Below, in pieces: positions 39,410-50,105 of a DNA stretch of 50,211 nt. The stretch spans positions 1-50,211 of the forward strand of contig VEQH01000023.1 of the NCBI GenBank assembly GCA_018883325.1. Reading direction: 5' to 3'. The position numbers were made by a program, and so were the translations under genes. Below the pieces are notes generated by a model. The model searched no databases. It had not been told where the DNA came from and was given only the letters and a program-made list of their open reading frames with translations. The first letter of the stretch is position 1, and each line of letters opens with the position of its first letter. The DNA comes from Flavobacteriales bacterium (lineage in GTDB: Bacteria; Bacteroidota; Bacteroidia; Flavobacteriales_D; Crocinitomicaceae).

Positions 39410-39430
39410 TAAATCTATTTTCACTTTATA

Positions 39431-39464
39431 AAATGTCAGTATGTCACCCATACTGACATTTTTA
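39431..39464 (+). terminator. Rho-independent terminator after secG
   Basis: A perfect 13-bp stem (AAATGTCAGTATG with CATACTGACATTT, 39431-39443 and 39449-39461) around the loop TCACC is followed by more T. It lies 22 bases past the secG stop. Confidence 0.95.
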
Positions 39465-39478
39465 TTTTACACCTATCC

Positions 39479-39486
39479 TATTTTTG
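39479..39486 (+). promoter_or_regulatory. -7 box (TATTTTTG) for groES-groEL
   Basis: TATTTTTG fits TAnnTTTG and follows the secG terminator, giving a leader of about 70 bases. The -33 region is T-rich without an exact TTTG. I see no CIRCE inverted repeat, so HrcA control is not supported by the sequence. Confidence 0.55.
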
Positions 39487-39563
39487 GCAAAATTGTCGCA
39501 GTTCTTTGCTTGGCATAAAATTGGACGAAGCGAGAACAAATCTTTAAATTAATTCATAAAAAT

Positions 39564-39839
39564 ATGTCAGTAAATTTTAAACCTTTGGCAGACCGAGTTC
39601 TGATTGAACCAGCTCCAGCAGAAGTTAAAACAGCTAGTGGAATTATCATTCCAGATACAGCTAAAGAAAAACCATTGAAAGGAACTGTAATCGCAGCAGG
39701 CGAAGGCAAAAAAGACGAACCGATGACCGTTAAAGTTGGCGATTCTGTTTTGTACGGACAATATTCTGGAACAGAGATTAAATTGGACGGAAAAACGTAT
39801 TTAATTATGCGCGAATCTGATATTTACGGGATATTTTAA
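39564..39839 (+). CDS. groES: Co-chaperonin GroES
   Basis: Lid of the GroEL folding chamber. It has 91 residues, full length: [20 protein letters not shown], the mobile loop ([13 protein letters not shown]), and [20 protein letters not shown]. It lies 182 bases before groEL, with a palindromic repeat between them, which is an unusually wide gap. Confidence 0.97.
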   Translation: MSVNFKPLADRVLIEPAPAEVKTASGIIIPDTAKEKPLKGTVIAAGEGKKDEPMTVKVGDSVLYGQYSGTEIKLDGKTYLIMRESDIYGIF

Positions 39840-39870
39840 TTAATCCTTACGAGTAAACAAAAACAAAGAA

Positions 39871-39972
39871 AAGATTTCTCCTTTTAGTCGAAATGACTTT
39901 TTGTAAGGAATTAAGGCGACATAGTCGCAACATCCATTCAAAAAAAGTCATTTCGAACGCAAGTGAGAAAAC
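39871..39972. repeat. Palindromic repeat element between groES and groEL
   Basis: The left arm (39871-39903) and right arm (39939-39972) are imperfect inverted copies about 33 bases long. Their core TCGAAATGACTTTTT/AAAAAGTCATTTCGA is exact. Between them lies a small hairpin GCGAC-ATA-GTCGC (39916-39928). It resembles REP/BIME-type elements, and words like GTCATTTCGA are, as I recall, common in intergenic repeats of Bacteroidota. As RNA it would form a strong stem in the groES-groEL transcript. Confidence 0.75.
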
Positions 39973-40003
39973 TTATTTAAAAAACTATTTTACAAATCAT
40001 TAA

Positions 40004-41659
<1,656 letters not shown>

Positions 41660-41684
41660 TATAAAAAGAGCCTTCGGGCTCTTC
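41660..41684 (-). terminator. Terminator of the minus-strand T9SS protein gene
   Basis: AAGAGCC/GGCTCTT (41666-41672, 41677-41683) with the tetraloop TTCG. The U-run exists only in the minus direction (AAAAA at 41663-41667 on the plus strand), so it suits the gene at 41772-43166 better than groEL. Confidence 0.7.
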
Positions 41685-41736
41685 AACGCATCAATCTTCC
41701 CGATTTATTCGGATAGTGCGAAGCGACTATATAGCG

Positions 41737-41767
41737 AACCGTCTCAAGAAATTGGGGCGGTTTTTTT
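41737..41767 (+). terminator. Terminator after groEL
   Basis: AACCGTCTC pairs with GGGGCGGTT (9 bp including two G-U pairs, loop AAGAAATT) and is followed by a run of T up to 41767. It lies about 80 bases past the groEL stop. Confidence 0.85.
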
Positions 41768-41771
41768 AGTG

Positions 41772-43166
41772 TTAGTTTTTTACAAACTTAACTAACAACA
41801 AATTTTCGTTATGACGCAAGTGTAATAAGTACATTCCACTTTGTAAACCTTCAATATTTATTTCTGGTGTAAAAGTTTGATCTCTAACTATTTTTCCACT
41901 CATATCTGAAATAAGATATGTGTCATAATCAACTTTACTTTTAACTTGTAAAAAATTTTCGGCTGGATTTGGAGCGATAGAAACCTCTACTAAAGTTGAA
42001 TTGGAAACACTTAATTCACCAATATATTGTTGATCTATTGTGTGAGCATAAATTGGAAAACTTTTTTGTAAACAATATAATCGCAAAACAAAATTATAGT
42101 TTTCTGAAGTGTTTGGAATAGAATAACCAGCGTAAATAGTTGCTACAACTTGATTTGTATCGCGAACTTCCCAAGTTACAAGAATCGAATCTGGATTAAT
42201 AAAAGAAAAATCAATTATTTCTGCTGATTGAATAGCTGTTAGGTCAATGGAACATTCATCAGTCCAATCGGAATAAAGAATATTCTGTGAATTTACATAG
42301 TCTCCATAAACGAAAACAGAGTCGAGAGCATCTTCAATTTTAACATATCTCCTAGAGACACAAGGGGCTTGATTAGGATTTATGGTTTCAATTGTAACAG
42401 TACCAAAAGTAAATCCTGGGCATAAATTGGTCAGCGTAAATCCTGTTTGTCCTGAATCCCAATCTATTTGTATGTAATTTGCAATATATGTACTGTCACT
42501 AATATTTATAGGTATTAATTGAAAAGTACCATCACAAGCATTTGTTACGGTTTCATTTGAATAATTGTTGTACCCCATTGATAAATAATATCTACAAGTG
42601 TCATAATCAACAAGATTAACAACAATGCTATCAACACAACCAATTGAATCAACAACTTTTACGGAATGTTGTCCTAGCACTAAAGAGTTATAATGATACG
42701 ACTGAATTTGGTAGTCAGCCGCAAGAAGTATTCCATCAAAATAATAGTCATATGGCGGAGTACCATTATAAACTTCAGTTACAACTTTATCATAAATATA
42801 GGTAAAATCATACGGCTCATTAACTAAGCTTGATATTGCATAATCACCACAATCAATAATTGAAGTTGCGGTAATTTTAAATTTTGAAACTGACGGATAA
42901 TCAAATGTAGCGTCCTTCGCCTCTAAAAGATAGTTTCCAATACATAGATTTGATAGATAAGTTCCTCCTTCTTGAATTAAAATTGTATCGTTTCCTTCAA
43001 TTTTTTTCCAAGCTGTATAACCAGACTGAAATTGCCAAGCTCCTTCATAATTGAAAATGACCGAGCCATCACATGAGGTATTTGATGTAGCATTTGTTAA
43101 AATAATATACTGCCCAAAACTCAAATTCGTTAAAAAGCAAAAGAAAAGTAAGTAGATTGTTTTCAT
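41772..43166 (-). CDS. Secreted protein with T9SS type A sorting domain
   Basis: Exported protein of 464 residues. A signal peptide (about 1-18, FLTNLSFGQ) leads to a body of SprB-like/beta-rich segments with regularly placed Cys and phrases such as CIGNYLLEAKDATF and LGQHSVKVVDSIGCVDSIVV. These resemble the repeated Ig-like units of flavobacterial adhesins. The sorting domain (about 390-464) reads VSIAPNPAENFLQVKS and LQSGMYLLHLRHNENLLLVK. It converges on groEL. The 272-base gap before the next gene shows only a poor -7 match (TAATTTTA). The binding partner is unknown. Confidence 0.82.
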   Translation of the reverse strand: MKTIYLLFFCFLTNLSFGQYIILTNATSNTSCDGSVIFNYEGAWQFQSGYTAWKKIEGNDTILIQEGGTYLSNLCIGNYLLEAKDATFDYPSVSKFKITATSIIDCGDYAISSLVNEPYDFTYIYDKVVTEVYNGTPPYDYYFDGILLAADYQIQSYHYNSLVLGQHSVKVVDSIGCVDSIVVNLVDYDTCRYYLSMGYNNYSNETVTNACDGTFQLIPINISDSTYIANYIQIDWDSGQTGFTLTNLCPGFTFGTVTIETINPNQAPCVSRRYVKIEDALDSVFVYGDYVNSQNILYSDWTDECSIDLTAIQSAEIIDFSFINPDSILVTWEVRDTNQVVATIYAGYSIPNTSENYNFVLRLYCLQKSFPIYAHTIDQQYIGELSVSNSTLVEVSIAPNPAENFLQVKSKVDYDTYLISDMSGKIVRDQTFTPEINIEGLQSGMYLLHLRHNENLLLVKFVKN

Positions 43167-43438
43167 TTTAGTAAGGTCAATTCTCTAAAATTATGAAAAT
43201 CAATTAAGAATAAAAAATGAAGCTGAAAATAATTTGATGACACATACTTATCTCTCAGTTTAAAAACGTTTTAAATATTAACCTAAGATTTAAAATTATA
43301 ATCATTTTTTCAGGTATTTGGTATTACAAACCGACTATCCGTCAAAATTTTACTTTATCCTCGAATTAAAATACTTTAACCAATATTTCGGTAATTTATA
43401 AATGAATCAACTAAATTCGTTTAATAAAATTTATAACT

Positions 43439-44179
43439 ATGAAAAAAATCATTCTATTAGTAGCAATTGCTTTCTTAGCAAACGTAACAAATGCACAATC
43501 AGTAAAAGAAATCACAGCCAAATACTATGAGGTTATTGGTGGACCTAAATGGGAGAAAGTCAATAGCATGCAAATGTTTGCAGTTGTGGATAATGGCGGA
43601 ATGAAGATTCCTATTGAAGTTGTAATGACAGCTGATGGAAAAATGTACACTCGCTTTGAAGTTCAAGGGATGAAATTTACACAAGGTGCATTCGATGGTC
43701 AAACAAGTTGGAGTACAAATTTTATGACTCAAAAGGCTGAAAAATCCGAAGCTGATGATACTGAAAACATCAAAAGAAGCGCGAAAGAATTTCCAAATGC
43801 GTTGATAACGGCAGAAAAATTAGGTTATAAAACCAATTTAGAAGGAATTGAAAAAGTTGATGGCGTTGAGTGCTTTAAAATTAAAATTGAGAAAAAAACA
43901 ATGCTTTCTGAAGGAAAAGAAGTTCCGAACATTGAATACTATTACATTGATAAAGAAACGTTTGTTCCAATTATGACGGAATCAGAAATTTCTTCTGGAG
44001 ATATGAAAGGTAAAATCGCTCAAACAAAATACAGCGACTATCAAGAAGTGAATGGCGTTTTTATTGCATTTTCTCAAACTAGCGGAATTAAAGACGGTCA
44101 ATCACAAACGATTTCATTTGATAAAGTGTTAATAAACAGCACAATTGACGAGAACGCTTTCAAATTCCCAAACAACTAA
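43439..44179 (+). CDS. Secreted LolA-like (outer membrane lipoprotein-sorting type) protein
   Basis: Exported protein of 246 residues with a signal peptide (about 1-20, LANVTNAQ). The mature part alternates beta strands in the manner of LolA/LolB-fold proteins: KYYEVIGGPKWEKVNSMQMF, then FDGQTSWSTNFMTQKAEK and VDGVECFKIKIEKK, and a C-terminal YSDYQEVNGVFIAFSQT. There is no lipobox, so it is probably periplasmic. The exact ligand is unknown. The Vps10/BNR gene follows after 32 bases in the same direction and is probably co-transcribed. Confidence 0.75.
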   Translation: MKKIILLVAIAFLANVTNAQSVKEITAKYYEVIGGPKWEKVNSMQMFAVVDNGGMKIPIEVVMTADGKMYTRFEVQGMKFTQGAFDGQTSWSTNFMTQKAEKSEADDTENIKRSAKEFPNALITAEKLGYKTNLEGIEKVDGVECFKIKIEKKTMLSEGKEVPNIEYYYIDKETFVPIMTESEISSGDMKGKIAQTKYSDYQEVNGVFIAFSQTSGIKDGQSQTISFDKVLINSTIDENAFKFPNN

Positions 44180-44211
44180 TTAACAAAAAGTTAAACTAAA
44201 TTTTACAAACA

Positions 44212-47200
44212 ATGAAAAGACAACTTTTTGCTTGTTTGGCTTTGCTTTTGTTTCAAAATGTCAACGCACAAACAGGAGGTACTTTAATAAATGCCTCTGA
44301 ATATTTTGGTGATTTAAAAGCAAGACATATCGGTCCAGCTTTAATGAGTGGTCGTATTTCCGACATTGAAAATCATCCAAAAAATTCCAATATCGTTTAC
44401 ATTGGTGCTGCTGGTGGAGGAGTCTGGAAATCAAACGATGGAGGTGTAAAATTCAATTCAATTTTTGATGATTATTGCCAATCCATTGGTGTGGTTTCAA
44501 TCGACCCAACTGACCCTGACAACACAGTTTGGGTTGGAACAGGAGAAGTTTGGACGCGCAACAGTGTTTCGATGGGCGACGGAATCTACAAAACAACTGA
44601 TGGAGGTAAGTCATGGAACAAAATGGGCTTGGAAAAATCAGATCGAATAGCTTCAATTCAAATTGACCCGAAAAATCCGAATACCGTTTATGTGGGTGTA
44701 CTTGGTGCACTATGGGGAGACAGCCAAGAACGTGGCGTTTACAAAACAACAGATGGCGGTAAAACGTGGAACAAGGTACTGTATGTTAACGAAAAAACGG
44801 GCTGCTCTGAATTAGTTATGGATCCTAGTAATCCTTCCGTTTTGTATGCTTCATTTTGGGAATTCAGAAGAACAGCTTTTTCGTTCAACTCAGGTGGAAT
44901 GAATAGTGCTTTGTATAAAAGTACGGATGGTGGCGCAACTTGGAATAAAATACACAACGGATTTCCTTTAGGTCAATTAGGAAGAATAGCAGTAACAATT
45001 GCACCTTCTAACCCATCGATTGTATATGCCGTTTTGGAAACAGAAAAAGCAACAGACAAAGGAATCTATCGCTCTGAAGACGGTGGAAAAAGTTGGAAAT
45101 TTCTAAATGGCGATTTTGGCTTAACCGTTCGTCCGTTCTATTTTTCTAAAATAGTAGTGGACCCTAAAAATTCTGATATTGTTGTAAAAGCTGGACTTTT
45201 TGGTTCCATCAGTCGTGATGGAGGAAAAACTTTCAAAAACTTAGGTGCAATGCATCCTGATATCCACGATATTTCTTTTGACCCAATTAATTCTGACAAA
45301 ATTTTCGTTGCAACTGATGGCGGTTTGTACAGAAGTTTAAACGGTGGAACAACTATGGAAATTATTGAAAATCTTCCTGTTAGTCAATTCTATCACGTAA
45401 GCGTTGACAATCAAGAACCTTATAATGTTTACGGAGGATTGCAAGACAATAATTCATGGTTTGGACCTTCTGCAAGTCCAGGTGGAATTGAAGCGAGAGA
45501 TTGGAATTTAGTGGGTCAAGGCGATGGATTTCGTGTTTATCCACACCCTACAAAACCACAGATTGTTTATTCTGAAATGCAAGGTGCAGATGCTATTTGG
45601 CGCTATGACACAAAAGAACAACAACTAAAAGTGGTTAAACCTTTTCCAGTTTCTGGAGATCCAAAATTGAGATTTAACTGGAATGCAGCAATGACAACTA
45701 GTTCACACAATCCCGATCGATTATTAGTTGGAAGTCAATTTCTGCACCTTTCAAATGATATGGGAAATACGTGGACTAAAATCTCACCTGATTTAACGAC
45801 AAATGATAAAACTAAAACTGGTGCTTCTGAATCAGGTGGACTTTCGGTGGATAATTCGGGTGCTGAAAATCATTGTACCATTTTCACAATTGCAGAATCT
45901 CCATTAAATGAAAAAATTATTTGGGTAGGAACAGATGATGGAAATATTCAAGTAACGACTGACGCTGGAAAAACTTGGTCAAATGTGACTGCAAATGTGA
46001 AAGGTTTGCCTTTGAATACGTGGTGTTACCACATTGAAGCAAGTGTTTTTGGTGAAGGTATTGCGTATGCAGTATTCGATGGTCACACTAAAAATGATTA
46101 CAACGCCTACATTTACAAAACAACTGACTTTGGAAAAACGTGGAAATCAATTGTTACCAAAGAAATTCCCGTTTTTGTGCGCAATATTCAAGAAGATTAT
46201 GTAAATCCAAATCTATTGTTCGCAGGTTCTGAACTTGGACTTTATGTTACACTTGACGGAGGTTTATCTTGGTCTAAATTCAAAAATAACGTTCCGAGCG
46301 TTGCAATTCATTATTTGGAATTAAATCCAAAAACAAATGATTTGGTAATGGGAACTCACGGTCGTGGAATCATAATTCTAGATGATATTTCGCCAATCAG
46401 AAACTTGAGTAACGAAATAATGAGTAAAAACCTTCACTTCTTCGAGAGTAAACCATTTACAATGAGTGAAAAATCATCTTTTGGAGGAACAAGCTCTGAG
46501 GTTCAATTTGTGGGTGAAAATCCTACAACAAATGCTCAAATTCGCTATTTTCTTTCTAAAAGACACACTTTTGGAAAAATGACAATGGAGATTTTTGACA
46601 CACAAGGAAACTTAGTTACCACTTTACAACCTGGAAAACAAAAAGGTATAAACACGGTTGAATGGTCCTTCAATATGCAAGCTCCAAAAATTGCAAAAGG
46701 TAAAACTTTTACTGGCGGAGCAATGTTTGCACCACGCGTAAAAGCAGGAAAATACAAGGTGAAAATCACGAAAGGTTCTGAAGTTTTTGAAAAAGAAATT
46801 GAAGTGCAATACGACCCAAAATCACCATTTTCGTTGGAAGAAAGAACTGCTCAACAAAAAACAACAATGGAATTATATCAATTCAATCAAGAATTGGCTT
46901 ATTTCGTTTATCAATTGGATAGTTGGGATGAAAGCGTTAAAGGATTTTTAAATCAAAATTCAGCACCAAACAAAGCTGCTCAAGCATTGAGTAAAGAACT
47001 TGACGAACTTAAAGACAAAATGGTCATTACAAAAGGTGACAATTACGTTGGTGCTGGACAACCAAGATTAAGAGAAAAGTTAGGTGATATTTACAGTACA
47101 ATTGGCTCGTATTTCGGAGCGCCTTCAAGCACACAACTTGAAAATATAAAAATGCTTAGAAGTTCATTTGAAGAAGCAAAAATGCAATTTGAAAAAATGA

Positions 47201-47301
47201 AAACTTCTTCCATAAAATCGTTTGAAAAGGAATTGATTAAAAAATCAAAACCAACGCCAAAGCTTATGTCTTTTGATGAATTCTTAAAATCTGAGAATTA
47301 A
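44212..47301 (+). CDS. Large exported Vps10/sortilin-type protein with Asp-box (BNR) repeats
   Basis: It has 1029 residues and a signal peptide (about 1-19, FQNVNAQ). Residues about 40-730 form one or two beta-propellers with many Asp-boxes: SNDGGVKF, TTDGGKSW, TTDGGKTW, STDGGATW, SEDGGKSW, SRDGGKTF, TTDAGKTW and TTDFGKTW. A beta domain follows (about 740-880: ISPIRNLSNEIMSKNLHFFE), then a helical C-terminus. No T9SS sorting domain is present, so it should stay periplasmic or be exported another way. Related proteins are often annotated as glycosyl hydrolases, but no catalytic site can be recognised, so an enzymatic role is not claimed. Confidence 0.85.
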   Translation: MKRQLFACLALLLFQNVNAQTGGTLINASEYFGDLKARHIGPALMSGRISDIENHPKNSNIVYIGAAGGGVWKSNDGGVKFNSIFDDYCQSIGVVSIDPTDPDNTVWVGTGEVWTRNSVSMGDGIYKTTDGGKSWNKMGLEKSDRIASIQIDPKNPNTVYVGVLGALWGDSQERGVYKTTDGGKTWNKVLYVNEKTGCSELVMDPSNPSVLYASFWEFRRTAFSFNSGGMNSALYKSTDGGATWNKIHNGFPLGQLGRIAVTIAPSNPSIVYAVLETEKATDKGIYRSEDGGKSWKFLNGDFGLTVRPFYFSKIVVDPKNSDIVVKAGLFGSISRDGGKTFKNLGAMHPDIHDISFDPINSDKIFVATDGGLYRSLNGGTTMEIIENLPVSQFYHVSVDNQEPYNVYGGLQDNNSWFGPSASPGGIEARDWNLVGQGDGFRVYPHPTKPQIVYSEMQGADAIWRYDTKEQQLKVVKPFPVSGDPKLRFNWNAAMTTSSHNPDRLLVGSQFLHLSNDMGNTWTKISPDLTTNDKTKTGASESGGLSVDNSGAENHCTIFTIAESPLNEKIIWVGTDDGNIQVTTDAGKTWSNVTANVKGLPLNTWCYHIEASVFGEGIAYAVFDGHTKNDYNAYIYKTTDFGKTWKSIVTKEIPVFVRNIQEDYVNPNLLFAGSELGLYVTLDGGLSWSKFKNNVPSVAIHYLELNPKTNDLVMGTHGRGIIILDDISPIRNLSNEIMSKNLHFFESKPFTMSEKSSFGGTSSEVQFVGENPTTNAQIRYFLSKRHTFGKMTMEIFDTQGNLVTTLQPGKQKGINTVEWSFNMQAPKIAKGKTFTGGAMFAPRVKAGKYKVKITKGSEVFEKEIEVQYDPKSPFSLEERTAQQKTTMELYQFNQELAYFVYQLDSWDESVKGFLNQNSAPNKAAQALSKELDELKDKMVITKGDNYVGAGQPRLREKLGDIYSTIGSYFGAPSSTQLENIKMLRSSFEEAKMQFEKMKTSSIKSFEKELIKKSKPTPKLMSFDEFLKSEN

Positions 47302-47366
47302 AAAAAGATAAGATAAGACCGATGTAAGTTCAATAATTTAGGTTAAACACAAGTTGTTGGTTTTAT

Positions 47367-47663
47367 AAAAACCTGAGTTCGATTGTAAAATTGAAATTCA
47401 GATTAACATAAAAATCTGTTAGACAAGGCGTTTTCTCGAAGGTTTAGCGGGCTAAATTGAGAGGAAACAACGAGGTATAACTGGTTTTTATGTAAAGTGA
47501 TAAAGTATTCCGCTGATAAACAACGATTTACTTCACAACACTTTATCAATTTATCCCGATACCACGGAGTAGCACCGAAGGTAAACCTTCAAAAGCATTG
47601 TTCGTAACTCATTGTTTCTGAGCGGTCTGAATCCAATTTTAATAATCGAACTCAGGTTAAAAG
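47367..47663. mobile_element. Candidate MITE with 33-bp terminal inverted repeats
   Basis: The arms 47370-47402 and 47626-47658 are near-perfect inverted copies: AACCTGAGTTCGATT is exact, and AAAATTG and ATTCAGA match after a 1-2-base slip. TTTTAT stands on both sides (47361-47366 and 47664-47669), possibly a target duplication. The interior holds another inverted pair, TGATAAAGT and ACTTTATCA, and no transposase. A non-autonomous element moved by a transposase elsewhere fits best; a folded RNA is the alternative. Confidence 0.55.
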
Positions 47664-47679
47664 TTTTATGATTATAGTT

Positions 47680-47714
47680 AAAAGGGTGTCCGTTAAGTCG
47701 AGACACCCTTTTTT
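47680..47714. terminator. Bidirectional terminator between convergent genes
   Basis: AAAGGGTGTC (47681-47690) pairs perfectly with GACACCCTTT (47702-47711) around an 11-base loop, with T-runs on the plus side and A before the stem. It can serve both the PepSY gene (minus) and the Vps10-type gene (plus). Confidence 0.9.
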
Positions 47715-47745
47715 GTAACTAGTCCTTTAGTCAGATAAACCCAGA

Positions 47746-48834
47746 TTATTTCCTTCCCAAATAGAAAATCATTCCTGTAATCGGAAGTGATGCAATGACT
47801 AAGCTTACTAGAAATGCCAGTGTTTTTCCAGCAATTCCAAAAATTCCACCTGTATGGATGTCATAATTCATTCTAAATAATTTATCAGTAAAAGTAGCCT
47901 CTGCCAATCTTCCCCAATAGTGTTTAACAGGCAATTCTCTCAAACTGGATTGATCAAAATAAAAATAATCCGTTTTCCAATACGTTCCTTCCTCATAATT
48001 AACATTTGCTGCAATTGAGCCTTTTTCGGATTCAGGGAAATGAACTTCAATTGAATGATAATTTGGGTGATTACTAACTAACAAAGAATGTACTCTATTT
48101 AATTGAATAGTTAATGAATCACTTTTTTTATTGGAGATTGGTTCATAGTATTCAGTATAATTTTCACCAAAAGAGGCGATTTTGAAATAAGAATTTCTGA
48201 ACCATTGAAAACCCCAAACTAATCCTGTTATAGCGAAAATAAAAGCGAAAACTAAGCTATAAAAGCCAAGCACACTGTGTAAATCAAAATTTCGTCTCTT
48301 CCAAGAAGCTTTCCATTTTATTTTAAATCGTTGACTTTTGTCCCCTTTTCTTGGCCACCAAATTACAAAACCAGAAAGTACTATGAAAAGAAAAATCAAG
48401 GTAGCAGAAGCAACAATAGGCTGTCCGATTTCTGGAGGTAACCAAAGGTAAAAATGACCTTTTAAAACAAATGGAAAAAAACCTTCCTCTTGGTTTTTCA
48501 ACTGAAGAATTTTTCCTGTTTCGGGATTTAAATAAGCAATCTCATAATACTTTTCGTACTCGTAAAAAATAACTTTTGTAGCATGATTATCTTTAAATGA
48601 TTGAACTGCATGTACTTTTTTTCCAGGATTTTCTTTTTCGGCAAGCTCTTTTAAAGTAATCGGATTGAGTTGTTTGATTCCTTTTTGTTCATAAAAGCGA
48701 AAAGCTTGAGTAGCATTTTGAATTTCTTCTTGAAAAGCGTAAAGGCAACCCGTGATCGCAATCACAAACACCAAAGGCCCAGTAATTAAACCAAGCCAAC
48801 GGTGAATAAATTTTAATAATGGAATAAATTTCAC
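47746..48834 (-). CDS. PepSY-associated transmembrane protein (siderophore/iron uptake type)
   Basis: Inner-membrane protein of 362 residues with about four helices: near 12-32 (WLGLITGPLVFVIAITG), 142-160, 190-212 (SVLGFYSLVFAFIFAITGLV) and 335-358. The loops hold PepSY-like segments. The conserved FIHRWLGL and DLHSVLGFYS histidines are typical of the family, which usually pairs with TonB-dependent siderophore receptors and may act in ferric-siderophore reduction. It lies 2 bases after the receptor gene, so it formerly shared its transcript. That receptor is now broken, so expression may be lost. Confidence 0.87.
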   Translation of the reverse strand: MKFIPLLKFIHRWLGLITGPLVFVIAITGCLYAFQEEIQNATQAFRFYEQKGIKQLNPITLKELAEKENPGKKVHAVQSFKDNHATKVIFYEYEKYYEIAYLNPETGKILQLKNQEEGFFPFVLKGHFYLWLPPEIGQPIVASATLIFLFIVLSGFVIWWPRKGDKSQRFKIKWKASWKRRNFDLHSVLGFYSLVFAFIFAITGLVWGFQWFRNSYFKIASFGENYTEYYEPISNKKSDSLTIQLNRVHSLLVSNHPNYHSIEVHFPESEKGSIAANVNYEEGTYWKTDYFYFDQSSLRELPVKHYWGRLAEATFTDKLFRMNYDIHTGGIFGIAGKTLAFLVSLVIASLPITGMIFYLGRK

Positions 48835-48836
48835 GG

Positions 48837-50105
48837 TTAGAATTTGTAATTAAAACTCAATGAAATTGCTCTTAACTGTTGAGGAGTAATTGTTGACCAA
48901 CCCGAGTAATAGCGTTTATTGAGTAAGTTATTACACTTTAAAATCAAATCATAACTTTTCGTGTTGTAACTTAAAGCAGCATTGAAAATGGTATAGGCAG
49001 GAAGTGTGAATTTTCCTGTAACTAAACGATTCAAAGTCAACTGTTCGCTTGCGTGATTTCCTCCAAAGCCAATTCCTATTCCTTTTAACTTAGTAGATGG
49101 AAGCGTGTATTGTAGCCAAAAATTACCTAATTGACTTGGACCTGCTTCTTCTGGTCGAAGTCCCAAATATCCGTTTGCGGGATCATCAGCGGTTACTTCT
49201 GCTTGATTAAAACTATAGCCAGCCACTACGTTTAAACCTCGAATTGGATTAGCAATCAAACTGACTTCTATACCTTTAGAATTAACTTGTCCTCCTTGAA
49301 TCACATCATTTATGTTGGTTGGATCAGCCATTACTTTGTTGTTTACCAAAATGGAATAGTAGCTTGCTGTTAATGCGATTTTCTCCTTCCAAATAGCTGT
49401 TTTCACGCCAAATTCATATTGATTTGCCTGCTCAGGTTCAAGTGATTTCATGCGCACATTTTGACCATTTACATCTGCCACTTGCACTGGTGCTTGATTG
49501 ATGAAACCATTCATGTAATTTCCAAAAAGTGCAATTTTATCTTTCATTGGTTGATAGACTAATCCAAATTTTGGTGAAACTGTGACTTGACTTTCCACCT
49601 CATCTGTTGACCAATAATTTGTCAAACCTGAAAAACGATCTATTCGAACACTAGCCATCGCTGACAATGTAGGTGTAATATTAATTACATCAGAAATATA
49701 GGTACTTATAACTTGATTTTTTGCCTGACTTACACCTTCAAAGCTTGTTGAAAGCAAACTATCTACACCATTTTGTGTCAGAAATCCAGAATCTTGTCCA
49801 TCTAAAACAGTTAAACTTCCATTATAAACCCAATTACTCGAAGCATTTATAATCGTTGAATTGAAAAAATCCAAACCAATCAACAAGCGATTTCTAATTT
49901 TTCCAAGTTGAAAATCGCCTATGAAATTTTGTTGAATGTCAGTAGTTTGTGTTTCACCATTTCGTTTTGAAATGTATCTACCAAAAGTATTTCCATCCGA
50001 AAAATCCCAGAAATAGTGATAATATCCATTGTTTTTAGATTGACTTCGAGAAAGAATTGTTTGGGATTTCCAGTTTTTAGAAAGTTTGTAACTAATCAGT
50101 AACTT
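48837..50105 (-). pseudogene. TonB-dependent siderophore receptor, 5' part missing
   Basis: The remaining 422 codons cover the C-terminal part of the barrel: LSKNWKSQTILSRSQSKNNG, RNRLLIGLDFFN, YQPMKDKIALFGNYMNGFIN, QANQYEFGVKTAIWKEKIAL, ending YSGWSTITPQQLRAISLSFN with the typical final Phe. The signal peptide, TonB box, plug domain and first strands are absent: going upstream, the frame meets a stop at 50106-50108, beyond which a transposase frame takes over. A TTG at 49886 could act as a start, but it lies inside the homologous barrel sequence, so it is not a true gene start. The family is FhuE/FpvA-like siderophore receptors. Confidence 0.8.

Larger units (their letters stand above)
47302..47745. 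other. Intergenic region holding a MITE-like element and a terminator
   Basis: This 444-base gap lies between two convergent genes. Most of it (about 47367-47663) is an inverted-repeat-flanked element, followed by a strong terminator at 47680-47714. No open reading frame of useful length and no RNA gene are visible. Confidence 0.7.

Noticed and set aside
39487..39563. CIRCE element for HrcA control upstream of groES
   Set aside because: No TTAGCACTC-N9-GAGTGCTAA-like inverted repeat is present in the leader.
41666..41683. UUCG hairpin as the groEL terminator
   Set aside because: It has no U-run on the plus strand; the hairpin at 41737-41767 with a T-run is the better groEL terminator.
49884..49886. 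TTG at 49886 as the start of a complete gene
   Set aside because: The frame upstream still reads as TonB receptor barrel for 73 codons, so the gene is truncated rather than starting here.
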